A DNA stretch of 64,000 bases, from the NCBI RefSeq assembly GCF_007750855.1, contig NZ_CP036291.1, positions 3,410,001-3,474,000 of the forward strand, in the 5' to 3' direction. The notes under the pieces are model-generated. The model had not been told where the DNA came from and did not search any database. It worked only from the letters and a program-made list of their open reading frames with translations. Below, piece after piece: positions 37,193 to 45,710 of this stretch (position 1 is the stretch's first letter; each line of letters opens with the position of its first letter). A program made the translations under genes and the position numbers. Source of the stretch: Pirellulimonas nuda (GTDB taxonomy: Bacteria; Planctomycetota; Planctomycetia; Pirellulales; Lacipirellulaceae).

Positions 37193-37559
37193 TGCGGTCC
37201 AATCACCCACGCAGGAATCGTTTGTTGATCAAACGATTCGTCAGCCTAGCCTGCCAAAATGCGTTTCGTTTGGCTCCCTCCAGCTTGGTTCGTTCGATTC
37301 GCCAGGCCAGCGTCGATTGACGACATCCAGTGCCAATACCGTCGCGGCTCCTCGTGACTCGCCTCAGGCCCGCGTACCGTCACCCTAACGCCGCTACCAG
37401 CCGGCGGCGACGGCCGAAGGGCCGCCTACTTCTAGACGCCGACTGTGCTTGTAAGCGGCCGCAATCCCGTTGGAGGCGATCGCGATCGGTTAGGCGTCCG
37501 CTTTGGGCACGTAAGCGGCTGGAACCCGTCAACCACCTACCGGTGGCTATCCGGCAGGC
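37193..37559. other. Intergenic region with possible IS66-like end
   Basis: No gene seen. Two copies of GTAAGCGGC (at 37452 and 37511) resemble IS66-type termini, and the second continues as GGAACCCGTCAACC up to the IS3 insertion at 37560. It may be the left end of an older element into which the IS3 element jumped. Confidence is low because nothing recognisable of its genes remains beyond the IS3 element. Confidence 0.35.
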
Positions 37560-37599
37560 TGAGGTGGTGCGGAATTGACGGACAGGTGAGGAGCTTAGA

Positions 37600-37923
37600 A
37601 TGGCCGGCGAAAGGATTGCCGCCATGCCACGCAAGAAGCCACAGCCCGCAAAGTCGGGACGCCGCGTATTCACTCCAGAGTTCAAGCAGGAAGCGGTGCA
37701 GATGCTGCTGGACGGTCACAAGGCTAGTTCAGTAGCCGAGCGTCTGGGGGTGTCGCACGCCAACGTGCTGTACCGCTGGAAGCGTGAGCTGCTCGCCGAG
37801 AGCGGGCCTGTGGCGGGCGCCTTGGAGACGCGTGTCCATGAGCTGGAGGTCGAGCTGCGTCGGGTCGAGCGTGAGCGGGACGTGCTAAAAAAAGCGTTGA
37901 TTATTTTCGGCCGCAACGAGTAA
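37600..37923 (+). CDS. IS3-family transposase OrfA
   Basis: Protein of 107 residues: a helix-turn-helix domain (TPEFKQEAVQMLLDGHKASS, then GVSHANVLYRWKRELLAE) and a C-terminal leucine-zipper-like coiled coil (ALETRVHELEVELRRVERER). OrfA binds the terminal repeats. Its end contains the sequence CTA AAA AAA GCG, where ribosomes can shift by -1 into orfB to make the OrfAB transposase. The start is ATG (MAGERIAAMPRKK); an internal ATG after 8 codons is the alternative. Confidence 0.93.
   Translation: MAGERIAAMPRKKPQPAKSGRRVFTPEFKQEAVQMLLDGHKASSVAERLGVSHANVLYRWKRELLAESGPVAGALETRVHELEVELRRVERERDVLKKALIIFGRNE
37887..37893 (+). promoter_or_regulatory. Programmed -1 frameshift slippery site of IS3
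   Basis: Seven consecutive A in the context CT-A-AAA-AAA-G at the end of orfA. A -1 shift here gives AAA AAA AGC GTT GAT and runs into the orfB frame, producing a fused OrfAB. The truncated copy at 16996 carries 8 A at the same place and is fused without frameshifting, which supports the assignment. Confidence 0.8.
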
Positions 37924-37940
37924 CGGAGGTCTACGCCGCC

Positions 37941-38798
37941 ATGGAAGCGATCGTCGCTATCAACGCCGCGTCGGTGCAGGAGGCCTGCGGCATCTTGGGC
38001 GTGAGCCGCAGCGCGTACTACGCTTGGCGTCGGGCCGAGCCGACAACACGTGACGAGCAGGACTCGGAACTGCTGCCCTTGGTGCGTACGGTCTTCCAGA
38101 AGCACAGCCGCCGCTACGGGGCGCGTCGGATCGCCGCGGAGCTCAGCGACATGGGCCACGCGTGCGGCCGGCGTCGCGTCGCGAAGCTACTGGAGATGCA
38201 GGGCCTGCGGGCAATCCAGCCGAAGTCCTACAAGCCCCGCACCACCGAGAGCCGCCACCGCTTGGGCTACAGCCCCAACCTACTCTTGGAGGCCGAGCAG
38301 CCAACGAGCATCAACCAACTATGGGTGGGAGATATTACCTACGTGCCGATCGTCGGCGGGGTGTTCAGCTACCTGGCGACACTGATGGACCGTTTTTCGC
38401 GGCGCATCGTCGGCTGGGAGCTCGGCCAAGACATGACCGAACAACTCGTGCTGGCGGCGCTTACCGCCGCGATCCGCTCACGTGGCCCGGGCGCTGGGCT
38501 GATCCACCACACCGATCGGGGCGGCCAGTACGCGGGCGCCGAGTACCGGGCCGTGCTGCGACGCGCCGAGATGCGTCAGAGCATGAGCCGCGCCGGAGAC
38601 TGCTACGACAACGCCTTCATGGAATCTTGCTTCGGGACCTTCAAGACCGAACTCGAAATGACCGAGTACCAAGACCATGCCGAGGCGCGTGGCGAGATCG
38701 CCAGCTACGTCGCCTACTACAACCTCGAAAGAAAGCACTCCGCTCTCAGCTACCTCTCTCCCCACCAATTCGAGAACATCAAACGGCCGGCCAATTAA
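37941..38798 (+). CDS. IS3-family transposase OrfB (DDE integrase)
   Basis: Catalytic part of 285 residues. An N-terminal helical segment (GILGVSRSAYYAWRR, HTH_21 region with YGARRIAAEL) precedes the rve-type integrase core. The DDE triad is visible: D in LWVGDITYVPI, D in LIHHTDRGGQYAG and E in FKTELEMTEYQDHAEARGEI. The end is YLSPHQFENIKRP. It is normally expressed as the OrfAB fusion by frameshifting. The protein is identical to the copy at 62717 except for about one residue (Ser to Asn before YVAYYN). Confidence 0.95.
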   Translation: MEAIVAINAASVQEACGILGVSRSAYYAWRRAEPTTRDEQDSELLPLVRTVFQKHSRRYGARRIAAELSDMGHACGRRRVAKLLEMQGLRAIQPKSYKPRTTESRHRLGYSPNLLLEAEQPTSINQLWVGDITYVPIVGGVFSYLATLMDRFSRRIVGWELGQDMTEQLVLAALTAAIRSRGPGAGLIHHTDRGGQYAGAEYRAVLRRAEMRQSMSRAGDCYDNAFMESCFGTFKTELEMTEYQDHAEARGEIASYVAYYNLERKHSALSYLSPHQFENIKRPAN

Positions 38799-39040
38799 GC
38801 TCCTCACCTGTCCGTCAATTCCGCACCACCTCAGGCTACTCGCGGGTTTGGCCAACCTCGCTAATCGCTTGGCCGATTATCAAATTGCGAAACGGCGAGG
38901 TGATGCAGCCGTCCTGCGCACCCCAACTACCAGAAACTTCTGCTTGGACTGTTGCATCTACCCGCAGGGTCGCTAAACTAACGGGAAGTGTTCAGTAGGG
39001 TGGCTCGTCGATCCGGGCACGCTGACTCGCAGGATTCGCA

Positions 39041-39514
39041 GTGCTGACTATCCAAGATCATTCGATCAGCGCCCCGCTCCGATCACATTGTGGATTGGCG
39101 CGTACTGTGGCTGCACTAGTCATGGCATGCTTTCTTTGTGGCGATGCGAGTGGCAGTATCGTCCTGAAACCGTTGCCGCCGCTGACCCATCCCGACTCTT
39201 GCTCTCGTGTGTCGGAGGATCTTGAGTCGGGCGCCGCGTCGAGTTCTGGCGCCGCTCCTCACTGCCAGCACTTGCCGTCGCGTCCCGATGCACCGGAACC
39301 GCAGCGGTTTTCCAAGTTTGCTGGGGATCGCCCTACTACAACCACTTCTTCGTCGTCATCGTCGGTGGGCGGATACGGCGCCGTGGCAATTCAATCCGCG
39401 CCAGTCAGTCTGCTCATACTCCCTGATCCGGCGGGTTCTGTCTCGGGCGAGCGTCGCCCCGCACTCCCGTCGCCGTTCATCCAGAGACTCCTTCGTCCCC
39501 CGCAAGTCGTTTAG
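39041..39514 (+). CDS. Small secreted protein of unknown function
   Basis: Predicted product of 157 residues. The N-terminus has a signal-peptide-like hydrophobic segment (TVAALVMACFLCGDASGS). The rest is rich in Pro and Ser, with a run of Thr/Ser (TTTTSSSSSS) and a conserved-looking end, SLLILPDPAGSVSGERRPAL, followed by PFIQRLLRPPQVV. I know no family. The balanced C-terminal half and the position 83 bp upstream of a PEP-CTERM gene, in the same direction, argue for a real gene, possibly part of the exosortase system. No sorting signal is present in it. The start codon choice is uncertain. Confidence 0.5.
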   Translation: MLTIQDHSISAPLRSHCGLARTVAALVMACFLCGDASGSIVLKPLPPLTHPDSCSRVSEDLESGAASSSGAAPHCQHLPSRPDAPEPQRFSKFAGDRPTTTTSSSSSSVGGYGAVAIQSAPVSLLILPDPAGSVSGERRPALPSPFIQRLLRPPQVV

Positions 39515-39597
39515 ACTTCTGCGCGAAGGCGTGCGCTCAAGTAATCGCGCGCTTGGACAGTTTTTGGATTTCCCAAATTGATTCAGGAGTAGTAACG

Positions 39598-40422
39598 ATG
39601 CGATATCTAGTAGTATTTTCTTGTTCGATCGTCGCGGCAGCCGCGATGACCGGTTCGACGCTTGCGTCGATCGCAGTCCAGTCGCAAGACGGTAAGATCT
39701 ATAGCGTAGCGACCACGGGCGGTTCGGCCGGTTTGGCCACGGAGATCGGGTCTTTCACGGACGTAGGCCCGTCTACGGCAACGAAGGTCAGCCCTAACTC
39801 CCTGGCGAACTATCAGGGGAGCTTCTTCCGCAGCGACTTCGCCCCGACGTCCGGCGTTAACACGCTCTACAAGGGCAACTCTGCGTTCCTGACGCCCCTG
39901 GACGGTTCGGCTTCCAACAACGAGTTTGCTGCTGGCGGCATGCTGGGCAGCGAGTATCACTACATCGACGCAGCCTCAAATCTGCGTAAAGTGGACGTCA
40001 CTGCGGGCGTCCCGACTTCCACCCTCGTGGCCGACCTCGGTACACTCGGTGATTTCGGCGACCTTGCGTTCGGCAACGGTGTGCTGTACGTCTCCCACGG
40101 CACCGGCGTCAATCAAAAGCTCTCTGTCTTTGACACGTTAGGGAATCTGCTCACGTCGTACGACAAGGATCGGTACGCCGGCTTGGCCTTTGACCATGGC
40201 ATCCTCTACGGTGTAACGGGCGGGGCCAGTTTGCTGTACGAAATCGTTCTGGGCGGCGCCGACACGTTTATCGCGGCCGTCGCGACGGCCGGCGGAACGG
40301 CCATTTTTGGTACGGACGCAGCCTCTGCGGTCCCGGAGGTGTCGAGCCTGCTGGTGTGGGGTAGCCTGCTGATCCCGGTCGGATTGTCTGCCGGCCGTCG
40401 CTACCGCCGGCGTCTCGCGTAG
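39598..40422 (+). CDS. PEP-CTERM sorting-signal protein
   Basis: Exported protein of 274 residues. The signal peptide is RYLVVFSCSIVAAAAMTGSTLAS. The mature part has repeated short segments such as GDLAFGNGVLYVSHGTG and GLAFDHGILYGVTGG, which resemble beta-propeller blades. The C-terminus carries VPEVSS near residue 245, a hydrophobic helix (LLVWGSLLIPVGLSAG) and a basic end RRYRRR. AGGAG lies 9 bp before the ATG at 39598, so the longer frame from 39553 is not used. It ends before a strong terminator. Confidence 0.88.
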   Translation: MRYLVVFSCSIVAAAAMTGSTLASIAVQSQDGKIYSVATTGGSAGLATEIGSFTDVGPSTATKVSPNSLANYQGSFFRSDFAPTSGVNTLYKGNSAFLTPLDGSASNNEFAAGGMLGSEYHYIDAASNLRKVDVTAGVPTSTLVADLGTLGDFGDLAFGNGVLYVSHGTGVNQKLSVFDTLGNLLTSYDKDRYAGLAFDHGILYGVTGGASLLYEIVLGGADTFIAAVATAGGTAIFGTDAASAVPEVSSLLVWGSLLIPVGLSAGRRYRRRLA

Positions 40423-40454
40423 CGCAGACGATCCGCAACGACGCGGTTGTTACT

Positions 40455-40492
40455 CAGCCGGCGAGGACCAGTTCCTCGCCGGCTGTTTTTTT
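40455..40492 (+). terminator. Rho-independent terminator
   Basis: Stem CAGCCGGCGAGGA pairing perfectly with TCCTCGCCGGCTG, 5-base loop, followed by seven T. It ends the PEP-CTERM gene at 39598. Confidence 0.93.
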
Positions 40493-40875
40493 GCGCCCGT
40501 CATCTGCCCCGAACGTCGGCTGCCGGGACAGGATCTCGACAGCGGATCGTCGTTCGGATCCGGCTAAGCAGGGCGGGCGCCCCGTTGCGTGCCCGTGTTT
40601 CGCTAGGAACCGTCGAACGGCAGGCAACCACCGCGCCGGCCACCACCGAGCCGCTACCGCTCTGGTTTCTGCAGCGGAATATGGCGTCAGGGCACGCTTT
40701 GTGAATCGCTGCACGTCCCGTCGTCTGCCTAGCCGCCGCTCTAATCAGTTGCTTCGCAAAAACTGGCGGCTCCTGGAGCTCAAGCATTGCAGCTCTGCCA
40801 ACGTGGTCGGCCGATCGTCCATATGCGACGACGGACGCATCATTGGACCGCGGCGCACCCCCTGTCACTCACGAC
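40493..40875. other. Intergenic region, no gene seen
   Basis: Between the terminator and the 3' end of the leftward lipoprotein gene. Open frames on both strands overlap each other and match nothing I recognise. Confidence 0.5.
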
Positions 40876-41514
40876 TCAGCGGGTGATCAAGTCTCTGGTG
40901 AGCGGCGAGATCATTGGCCGCTTCGCCCGCGCTTCCGCGGTGCTTTCCCGCAGCTTCATAGGCTCCGGCACCGGGGGCGTGAAGATCGCCCAAGGATTCT
41001 CCGGGGAAAGAGGCAAGCGGTGGACCTCCAGCCCGGTCGGGGGAGGCAGCACGCCGGGGCGATCGCTGGGAGACGCCGGCTCGGCCGGCCAAAGATTATT
41101 TGTCGGAGGCCCAGTCGGAGGCCCAGTCGGAGGCCCAGTCGGAGGCCCAGTCGGAGGCCCAGTTGGAGGCCCAGTTGGAGGCCCGACGGGAGCCGACGAA
41201 GGGGGCGACGGCGGGGCAATGATCGGCTCGGGCAAGGCGGCCGGCGTCGGGATCGTGTCGTAATATTCTAGCACCGGCGGCAAGCAGGGCTCGCAGTGCC
41301 ACCCCTCGGGCAGCGGCCGCCAGCAGGTCGGCTTGTAGCCCCCATACGGCCCGCTGACCCCACATGGGCACTCCCGGACCGCTTCTTCGCCTACGGCGCG
41401 GTAGAGCGCCCGGGCGTCGGTCGGGCAATGCCGCTCGGCCCAGTAAGCGGCGCACCCCCCGCTGAGCGGGATGACGCCGGCCAGCAGCATCAACAATCCG
41501 CGATGGTTGTGCAT
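40876..41514 (-). CDS. Proline-rich repeat lipoprotein
   Basis: Predicted lipoprotein of 212 residues. The signal peptide ends in a lipobox (VIPLSGGC), and the mature N-terminus contains several Cys (HCPTD, ECPCG, TCW, HCEPCLPP). The middle is a run of seven GPPT units encoded by a 12-bp tandem repeat. The C-terminal part (TGLEVHRLPLSPENPWAIF) is conserved-looking. Function unknown; I infer an envelope component of the export system because it lies directly after the Wza-like gene on the same strand (82 bp apart) and was probably co-transcribed. The ATG at 41514 lacks a good ribosome site, so the longer frame to 41619 cannot be excluded. Confidence 0.7.
   Translation of the reverse strand: MHNHRGLLMLLAGVIPLSGGCAAYWAERHCPTDARALYRAVGEEAVRECPCGVSGPYGGYKPTCWRPLPEGWHCEPCLPPVLEYYDTIPTPAALPEPIIAPPSPPSSAPVGPPTGPPTGPPTGPPTGPPTGPPTGPPTNNLWPAEPASPSDRPGVLPPPTGLEVHRLPLSPENPWAIFTPPVPEPMKLRESTAEARAKRPMISPLTRDLITR
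41105..41188 (-). repeat. 12-bp tandem repeat, seven units
   Basis: Seven head-to-tail copies of GGAGGCCCAGTC (plus strand); the fifth and sixth end in TT instead of TC, and the seventh diverges. It encodes (TGPP)n in the lipoprotein. Unit length is a multiple of three, so copy-number change would alter the length of the proline-rich spacer without shifting the frame. Confidence 0.95.
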
Positions 41515-41596
41515 GATTGATTCGCCAAGCGTTCGCGGGCCAGTTGCAGGTTCCACGCGGCGCATGGCGCCCCGTCCCAGCTGTGCACGCAAGCCG

Positions 41597-42697
41597 CTAG
41601 AAGCCCCCCCCAAACCCATTGTTCCCGTTGTTCTGATTGAAGAACTTGATCCGCTGGGCGGTCTGAGTCCCCAGCAGCGTCACGCCGAACATCCGCTCGA
41701 TCGGCGAGATCACCTTGGCCAGCTGCGTGTCGAACGCGATCAGCTTGTCCTCGGCGATGAACACCCGGTCCCCCGGCATCAGCTGGTAGTTGGTCGTGAT
41801 ATCGCCCCGCTGGGTGATGCCCGGCCAATCGATCGCCAGCAGCTGGTCGCCGCCGCAGTCGTTCTTGCCGGGGCGAGCGATCCACATCCGGGTAGAGCTG
41901 GTCCCGCTGAGACCCTGTACCTGGCTGATCGCGTCGAGCGCGGTCTCGTTGCCGGTGATCGGGAACTGGATCAGCTGGTCGCCGAGCCCCGCGCCCTGCG
42001 TGACCACGTAGAAGACCTTGCTGTTGTAGCCATAGACGTCGACGGCCACTTCCGGGTTCTCGAACTGGCTAGCGAGGCTCGCCTCGATCGCCGATTTGGC
42101 TTGCTCGATCGTCATGCCGACGACCCGCACGCGGCCATAGACGCCGAGGTTCACCGTGCCGTCCATGCAGACGAGGTGCTCTCCGGCGACATCCTGGCGC
42201 GTCGCGATGCTGGTCAACGTGACCCAGACCTTGGGTTCCCGGGCGGTCTCGGCGAGCCGCTCTCGCACCGCTTGCTGCGCCTCCGGGATCGTCATGCCGG
42301 CGATCACCAGCGGACGGTATTCTTCTTTGCTGGTGTCGAACCCCAGGCCGAGCACGAGCGTGCCGTCGATGCCGATCGTGTACTCGCGACCCAGAATCCC
42401 CGGCGCTCCTCCCAGCGACGACTCGTCCGGCAGCCCGTTCGCCTCGATCTGCAAGGTGTCCAGCGGCCGCAGCCGGTAGGGCTGCTTTGGCATCAGATTG
42501 ACCGCCTGGATCGTCAGCACGTCGGGGGGCTCGATCACGTAGTCGGGCAGGATCACCTTCTCATGCTCGCGAGCGACCCCCTGGGGGACGGGCGTGTAGG
42601 GGCCCGGCTGGTGCGCGACGGGCTTTAGCACCCGGCAGCCGGGAAGCACGCAGCACGCCAGCGCCAAGGTCGCGACTAGCCTGGCGGAGATTCTCAT
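41597..42697 (-). CDS. Polysaccharide export outer-membrane lipoprotein (Wza/OPX-like)
   Basis: OPX-family lipoprotein of 366 residues. The signal peptide ends VLPGC. A polysaccharide-export domain (PPDVLTIQAVNLMPKQPY, then RLRPLDTLQIEANG and EYTIGIDGTLVLGLG) is followed by a second export-like repeat (DGTVNLGVYGRVRVVGMTIEQAKSAI) and an SLBB-like segment (VFYVVTQGAGLGDQLIQFPIT). The end is Asn/Gly-rich. It should form the outer-membrane channel for the exopolysaccharide and work with the GumC-like protein at 2205. The ATG at 42697 gives a proper signal peptide; the frame from 42763 does not. Confidence 0.9.
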   Translation of the reverse strand: MRISARLVATLALACCVLPGCRVLKPVAHQPGPYTPVPQGVAREHEKVILPDYVIEPPDVLTIQAVNLMPKQPYRLRPLDTLQIEANGLPDESSLGGAPGILGREYTIGIDGTLVLGLGFDTSKEEYRPLVIAGMTIPEAQQAVRERLAETAREPKVWVTLTSIATRQDVAGEHLVCMDGTVNLGVYGRVRVVGMTIEQAKSAIEASLASQFENPEVAVDVYGYNSKVFYVVTQGAGLGDQLIQFPITGNETALDAISQVQGLSGTSSTRMWIARPGKNDCGGDQLLAIDWPGITQRGDITTNYQLMPGDRVFIAEDKLIAFDTQLAKVISPIERMFGVTLLGTQTAQRIKFFNQNNGNNGFGGGF

Positions 42698-42963
42698 TGA
42701 ACAATGCCCCGGGTCGGCGAGATCGACAGTTCCGTCTGCGGCGCCCTTTCGGCCGCAAGTCATAGCCGGCGCATCCGCGCCTACCGGGATCTATCGGCAA
42801 AACCCGCAAATCCCTTGAGAACCAAAAACCGGCCCGCCGATCTAAGTCCTGAGCGGCCTGGACGTCGGCCGGCCCGCGGCCGCCACCGACCAGGGACATT
42901 AGGGGGCCCGATCCCCTGCCCCGGCCGCACCGTACGTTTCCGCCAACTACCGAGGAACCGCCG

Positions 42964-43368
42964 ATGACCCGCTTGCCAATCCTGCTGGCGACGCTGGCGC
43001 TAGCCGCGATCTGCTCCGACGCGTCCGCGCAGCGCGGTTCGGGTCAGTCGCCGCGTTACACCCCGGCCACCCCGACCCTCAGCCCCTACCTCGGGCTGCT
43101 CAGCAACCAGGGTGGGGCGCTGCCGAACTATTTTGCGTTGGTCCGCCCGCTCCAGAAGCAGCAGGCAATCAACCGCGATCAAACCCTCGCCCTGCAGCGT
43201 CAAGAAGTCCAGATCGAGCGCACGCGGCAGGAGTTTGGGCAGCTTGAGGTCCGCCCAACCGGCACCGCCGCGTGGTTCAACAACCCGCCACAATCGGGCG
43301 GGTTCCAGAACCGGTCGCACTACTTTGGGCAGTGGGACTCCCGTGCGAACGTGGGGCGGCGGCGTTAG
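42964..43368 (+). CDS. Small exported protein, unknown function
   Basis: Product of 134 residues with a standard signal peptide (MTRLPILLATLALAAICSDASAQ). The mature protein contains TPTLSPYLGLLSNQGGALPNYF, then an amphipathic Gln/Arg-rich helix (QKQQAINRDQTLALQRQEVQI), and ends in WFNNPPQSGGFQNRSHYFGQ. I have no family name for it. GAGGAA lies 7 bp before the ATG. It is divergent from the Wza-like gene, so the 266-bp gap between them should hold promoters for both, and a role in the envelope or export system is likely. Confidence 0.75.
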   Translation: MTRLPILLATLALAAICSDASAQRGSGQSPRYTPATPTLSPYLGLLSNQGGALPNYFALVRPLQKQQAINRDQTLALQRQEVQIERTRQEFGQLEVRPTGTAAWFNNPPQSGGFQNRSHYFGQWDSRANVGRRR

Positions 43369-44046
43369 CCATGCGACCCTCGACCGTTTCGCCGTCGATT
43401 CTAGGGGCCGTCCTGTGCGCCTCGCCGACGCCGCCTCTCGTCCAGCACGACTGTCGCCGAGGCCGCTGCGCCCACGGGCGCGTTCCGGTGCCTCGGTGAC
43501 GCTGCCGCAGGGCAACCGCTCGGCAGAAGTCTGGCGCCCGCTGCTCGCTTGTCGCCGCGAGGAGCTCGCATCTGAACGCTCCTTACAATGCCAGTCCCGG
43601 GTACGACGCCTGCCGAGGGGCGACGAGCCGCCGCTGCTGTTGGTGCGCCGCGAATCGGCGGGTCGGCGCCCGAACGGGTCAGCAGGATCGTGGACTGAAG
43701 CCAGCGGATCAACTCTTCGGATCGCGACGCCAGCGGCAAAGCCGCTGGGCGCCCCCTGCCCAACTTGGTTGTCCATCCCGGGATAGGAGCACTTGCAAAG
43801 GTCACCCCGGCGGCAAGCCGCCTTCCCGCTGCTGCCCAGGCTGCCGCCCCGGGCGCCTACCATTTCCTGCATGCCAGATCGGGATGGAGCCGTTTTTTGC
43901 ATTTTTCCGTGGATAGGCGCTTGAAACAGTTGCGGGTATCAGCCATGATCGCGTTGGGTGGATCTTCGGCACAGATCCCCCAACTCCTCACCGGGGACGC
44001 AATAAGGCGTCAACGACCAAGAGATATCAACCAAGGACTCGACCTA
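43369..44046. other. Intergenic region, no gene seen
   Basis: Frames on the minus strand (up to 300 codons, 43000-43902) overlap the preceding gene and have a shadow-like composition. The last 200 bp are AT-richer and probably hold the promoter of the PEP-CTERM gene; I could not identify a clear -24/-12 or -35/-10 pair. Confidence 0.5.
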
Positions 44047-44694
44047 ATGACGACCACAACACGTTGCTCCTTCTTGGCCTTCGCGGTCGCCGCGTCGGCA
44101 TTGCTATCTGGCACTGCTTCGGCCGGTTTGATCGAGATCGGCTTCACCGGCCTAAATATCTCGTACGACGGGTCGGCGATCTCGACCACCGGCGGTATCG
44201 ACCCGCTCACCTCGGTCTCGATCACCAACGACTCCGTCGCCGTCGCCGGATCGCCCTTCGGCTCTGACATCGACATCACGCTGTCGATCCCCGGCGTCAC
44301 GGGCATCGCCACGACCGGCGGCACGGTTGGGACCGTCGGATCGGGCTCGCTGCTGCTCGGCCTGCCGGGCGCCGATGGGTTGTCTCTGCTGCTGGACCCC
44401 GCTTCGATCACGTTCGTGAACGTCGCGTCGACAGTCCAGTTCGCATTCGGTGGAACCGTGGCCGCGATTTCGAGCCAATCCCTCCCAGGTGGGATCGTCA
44501 TTGGCGACCCCGTTTCCGTGACCTTTGCGACGTCCGTCGTCCCGGGCACGCTGACCGAGATCGGCGGCACGGTGACCGGCTTCCGGGCGACCGGCACCGG
44601 CGAGATCGAGGCGCAGATGGTTCCTGAGCCCGCCACCGCCGTGTTGCTGGCCGTTGGCGTCGCAGCCGTCGGCCTACGACGTCGGCGCCGCTAG
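44047..44694 (+). CDS. PEP-CTERM sorting-signal protein
   Basis: Exported protein of 215 residues. The signal peptide is TRCSFLAFAVAASALLSGTASA. The mature part is Gly-, Thr- and Ser-rich with few charged residues (for example GVTGIATTGGTVGTVGSGSL). The C-terminal sorting signal is canonical: VPEPATAVLLAVGVAAVGLRRRRR, with the PEP motif, hydrophobic helix and basic end. AAGGA lies about 9 bp upstream of the ATG at 44047. A frame open from 43765 has no plausible signal peptide. A terminator follows within 40 bp, so this is a single-gene unit. Confidence 0.93.
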   Translation: MTTTTRCSFLAFAVAASALLSGTASAGLIEIGFTGLNISYDGSAISTTGGIDPLTSVSITNDSVAVAGSPFGSDIDITLSIPGVTGIATTGGTVGTVGSGSLLLGLPGADGLSLLLDPASITFVNVASTVQFAFGGTVAAISSQSLPGGIVIGDPVSVTFATSVVPGTLTEIGGTVTGFRATGTGEIEAQMVPEPATAVLLAVGVAAVGLRRRRR

Positions 44695-44730
44695 CTCCGG
44701 CCGCTGCGAACTTTTGCGACCCGTGCGAGA

Positions 44731-44759
44731 GCGTCCCACCAGCTGGGACGCTTTTTTTT
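44731..44759 (+). terminator. Rho-independent terminator
   Basis: Stem GCGTCCCA/TGGGACGC with a short loop, followed by eight T. It ends the PEP-CTERM gene at 44047. Confidence 0.92.
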
Positions 44760-45710
44760 GCGCCGTTCGGCGGGGAAGCCTTTCTACTCCGGGTCCGCCG
44801 ACTCGCTGCGCTATTGATCACCTCACCTGGCGCAGTTGCCGAGCCCGATCGCTGGTCCCGGTCCTGCGACGCGCGGTGTTTGGCCGGTCCCGACTGCGGC
44901 TCCGGAGGTGGTCAGTGAGTTGTGACGCCGAACGCACATTTTGTGTAGCGATTGTCAGTCCCCGAACCGGCGGGGTCCGTGGGGGCCTGGGTTGTCTCTT
45001 GTGAGAAAACGGTCGACTCTCCTGACGCGTTCGCAGCCATGCGTAGGACCGTTGGGATCGGTAGCGCCGGTCGTGTGACCGACGCAAGTTCGACTGCCAA
45101 TTGGACCATTCGTCACGCGCGTCGCCTGTCGACGCCGTTCTTCTGTCGTCTTCCACTCCGCCTCACAGCTGGCCTTGAAGCCCGTGTTATGACCGCTGCG
45201 TCGAGCGGCTGTTGACCGCACCTGTTCCGATCGAGAGCCCCAGCCTGGCGGCGCGTTTCTGCTGGGTTCTTTTGGTCGAGGCTCGCTACCTCGGCCCCTT
45301 TCAGCCCAGCAGACGCCCGGCCGAATCCCTCGGACTGACGGTGTGGGAGACGGCACAACGCGCGGAAACTCAGTAGCGTCTGGACCGCTTCGTTACCTCG
45401 GAGTGACCGTACGAACTTCCATAGGCTGTTCTTGGGTGCTCCGACGCGTCGATTCACTCTTCATTAGACCGGAAAGCGAGTCCTCCCGGTTAACCAGCGA
45501 CTCGTCGCAATCTCGCCAATGCGTCACCTAGCAGGCGAGCTACCTCGGCTGGCGGGCTGGCTCATCGTTCGCTCCGTAAGTTCGAGAGGAGTGAACTCCG
45601 TCAGGCAGCGATCTACGCGGAATTTCTATAAATTCTTCGTCAAGGCCAATCTGAGGTTATAATCGGTCGATTCTCAGTTCTCCTACCTTCTCCTGGTGTT
45701 ACGAGCTCTG
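44760..45710. other. Long intergenic stretch, no gene seen
   Basis: About 950 bp without a recognisable gene. Minus-strand frames at 44818-45156 and 45113-45457 are rich in Arg and Ser and match nothing I know. AT content rises near 45620-45690, just before the GT4 gene, which suggests its promoter. Confidence 0.45.

Larger units (their letters stand above)
37560..38833 (+). mobile_element. Complete IS3-family insertion sequence
   Basis: Element of 1274 bp bounded by inverted repeats of about 38 bp, TGAGGTGGTGCGGAATTGAC at the left and its complement at the right, with the TG...CA ends usual for IS3. A 3-bp direct repeat (GGC) flanks it. It carries orfA and orfB with a frameshift A-tract between them. 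Two truncated copies lie at 16996-17457 and 62682-63628. Completeness and near-identity between copies suggest recent activity. Confidence 0.93.

Noticed and set aside
38162-38998. 278-codon plus-strand frame
   Set aside because: Off-frame reading of IS3 orfB; same composition as the shadow in the 62.7-63.6 kb copy.
41105-41188. Regular repeats as a possible CRISPR array
   Set aside because: Units are 12 bp, contiguous without spacers, and encode a proline-rich part of a lipoprotein.
43000-43902. 300-codon minus-strand frame
   Set aside because: Overlaps a better-supported exported protein (42964) and has no recognisable motif, signal or ribosome site.
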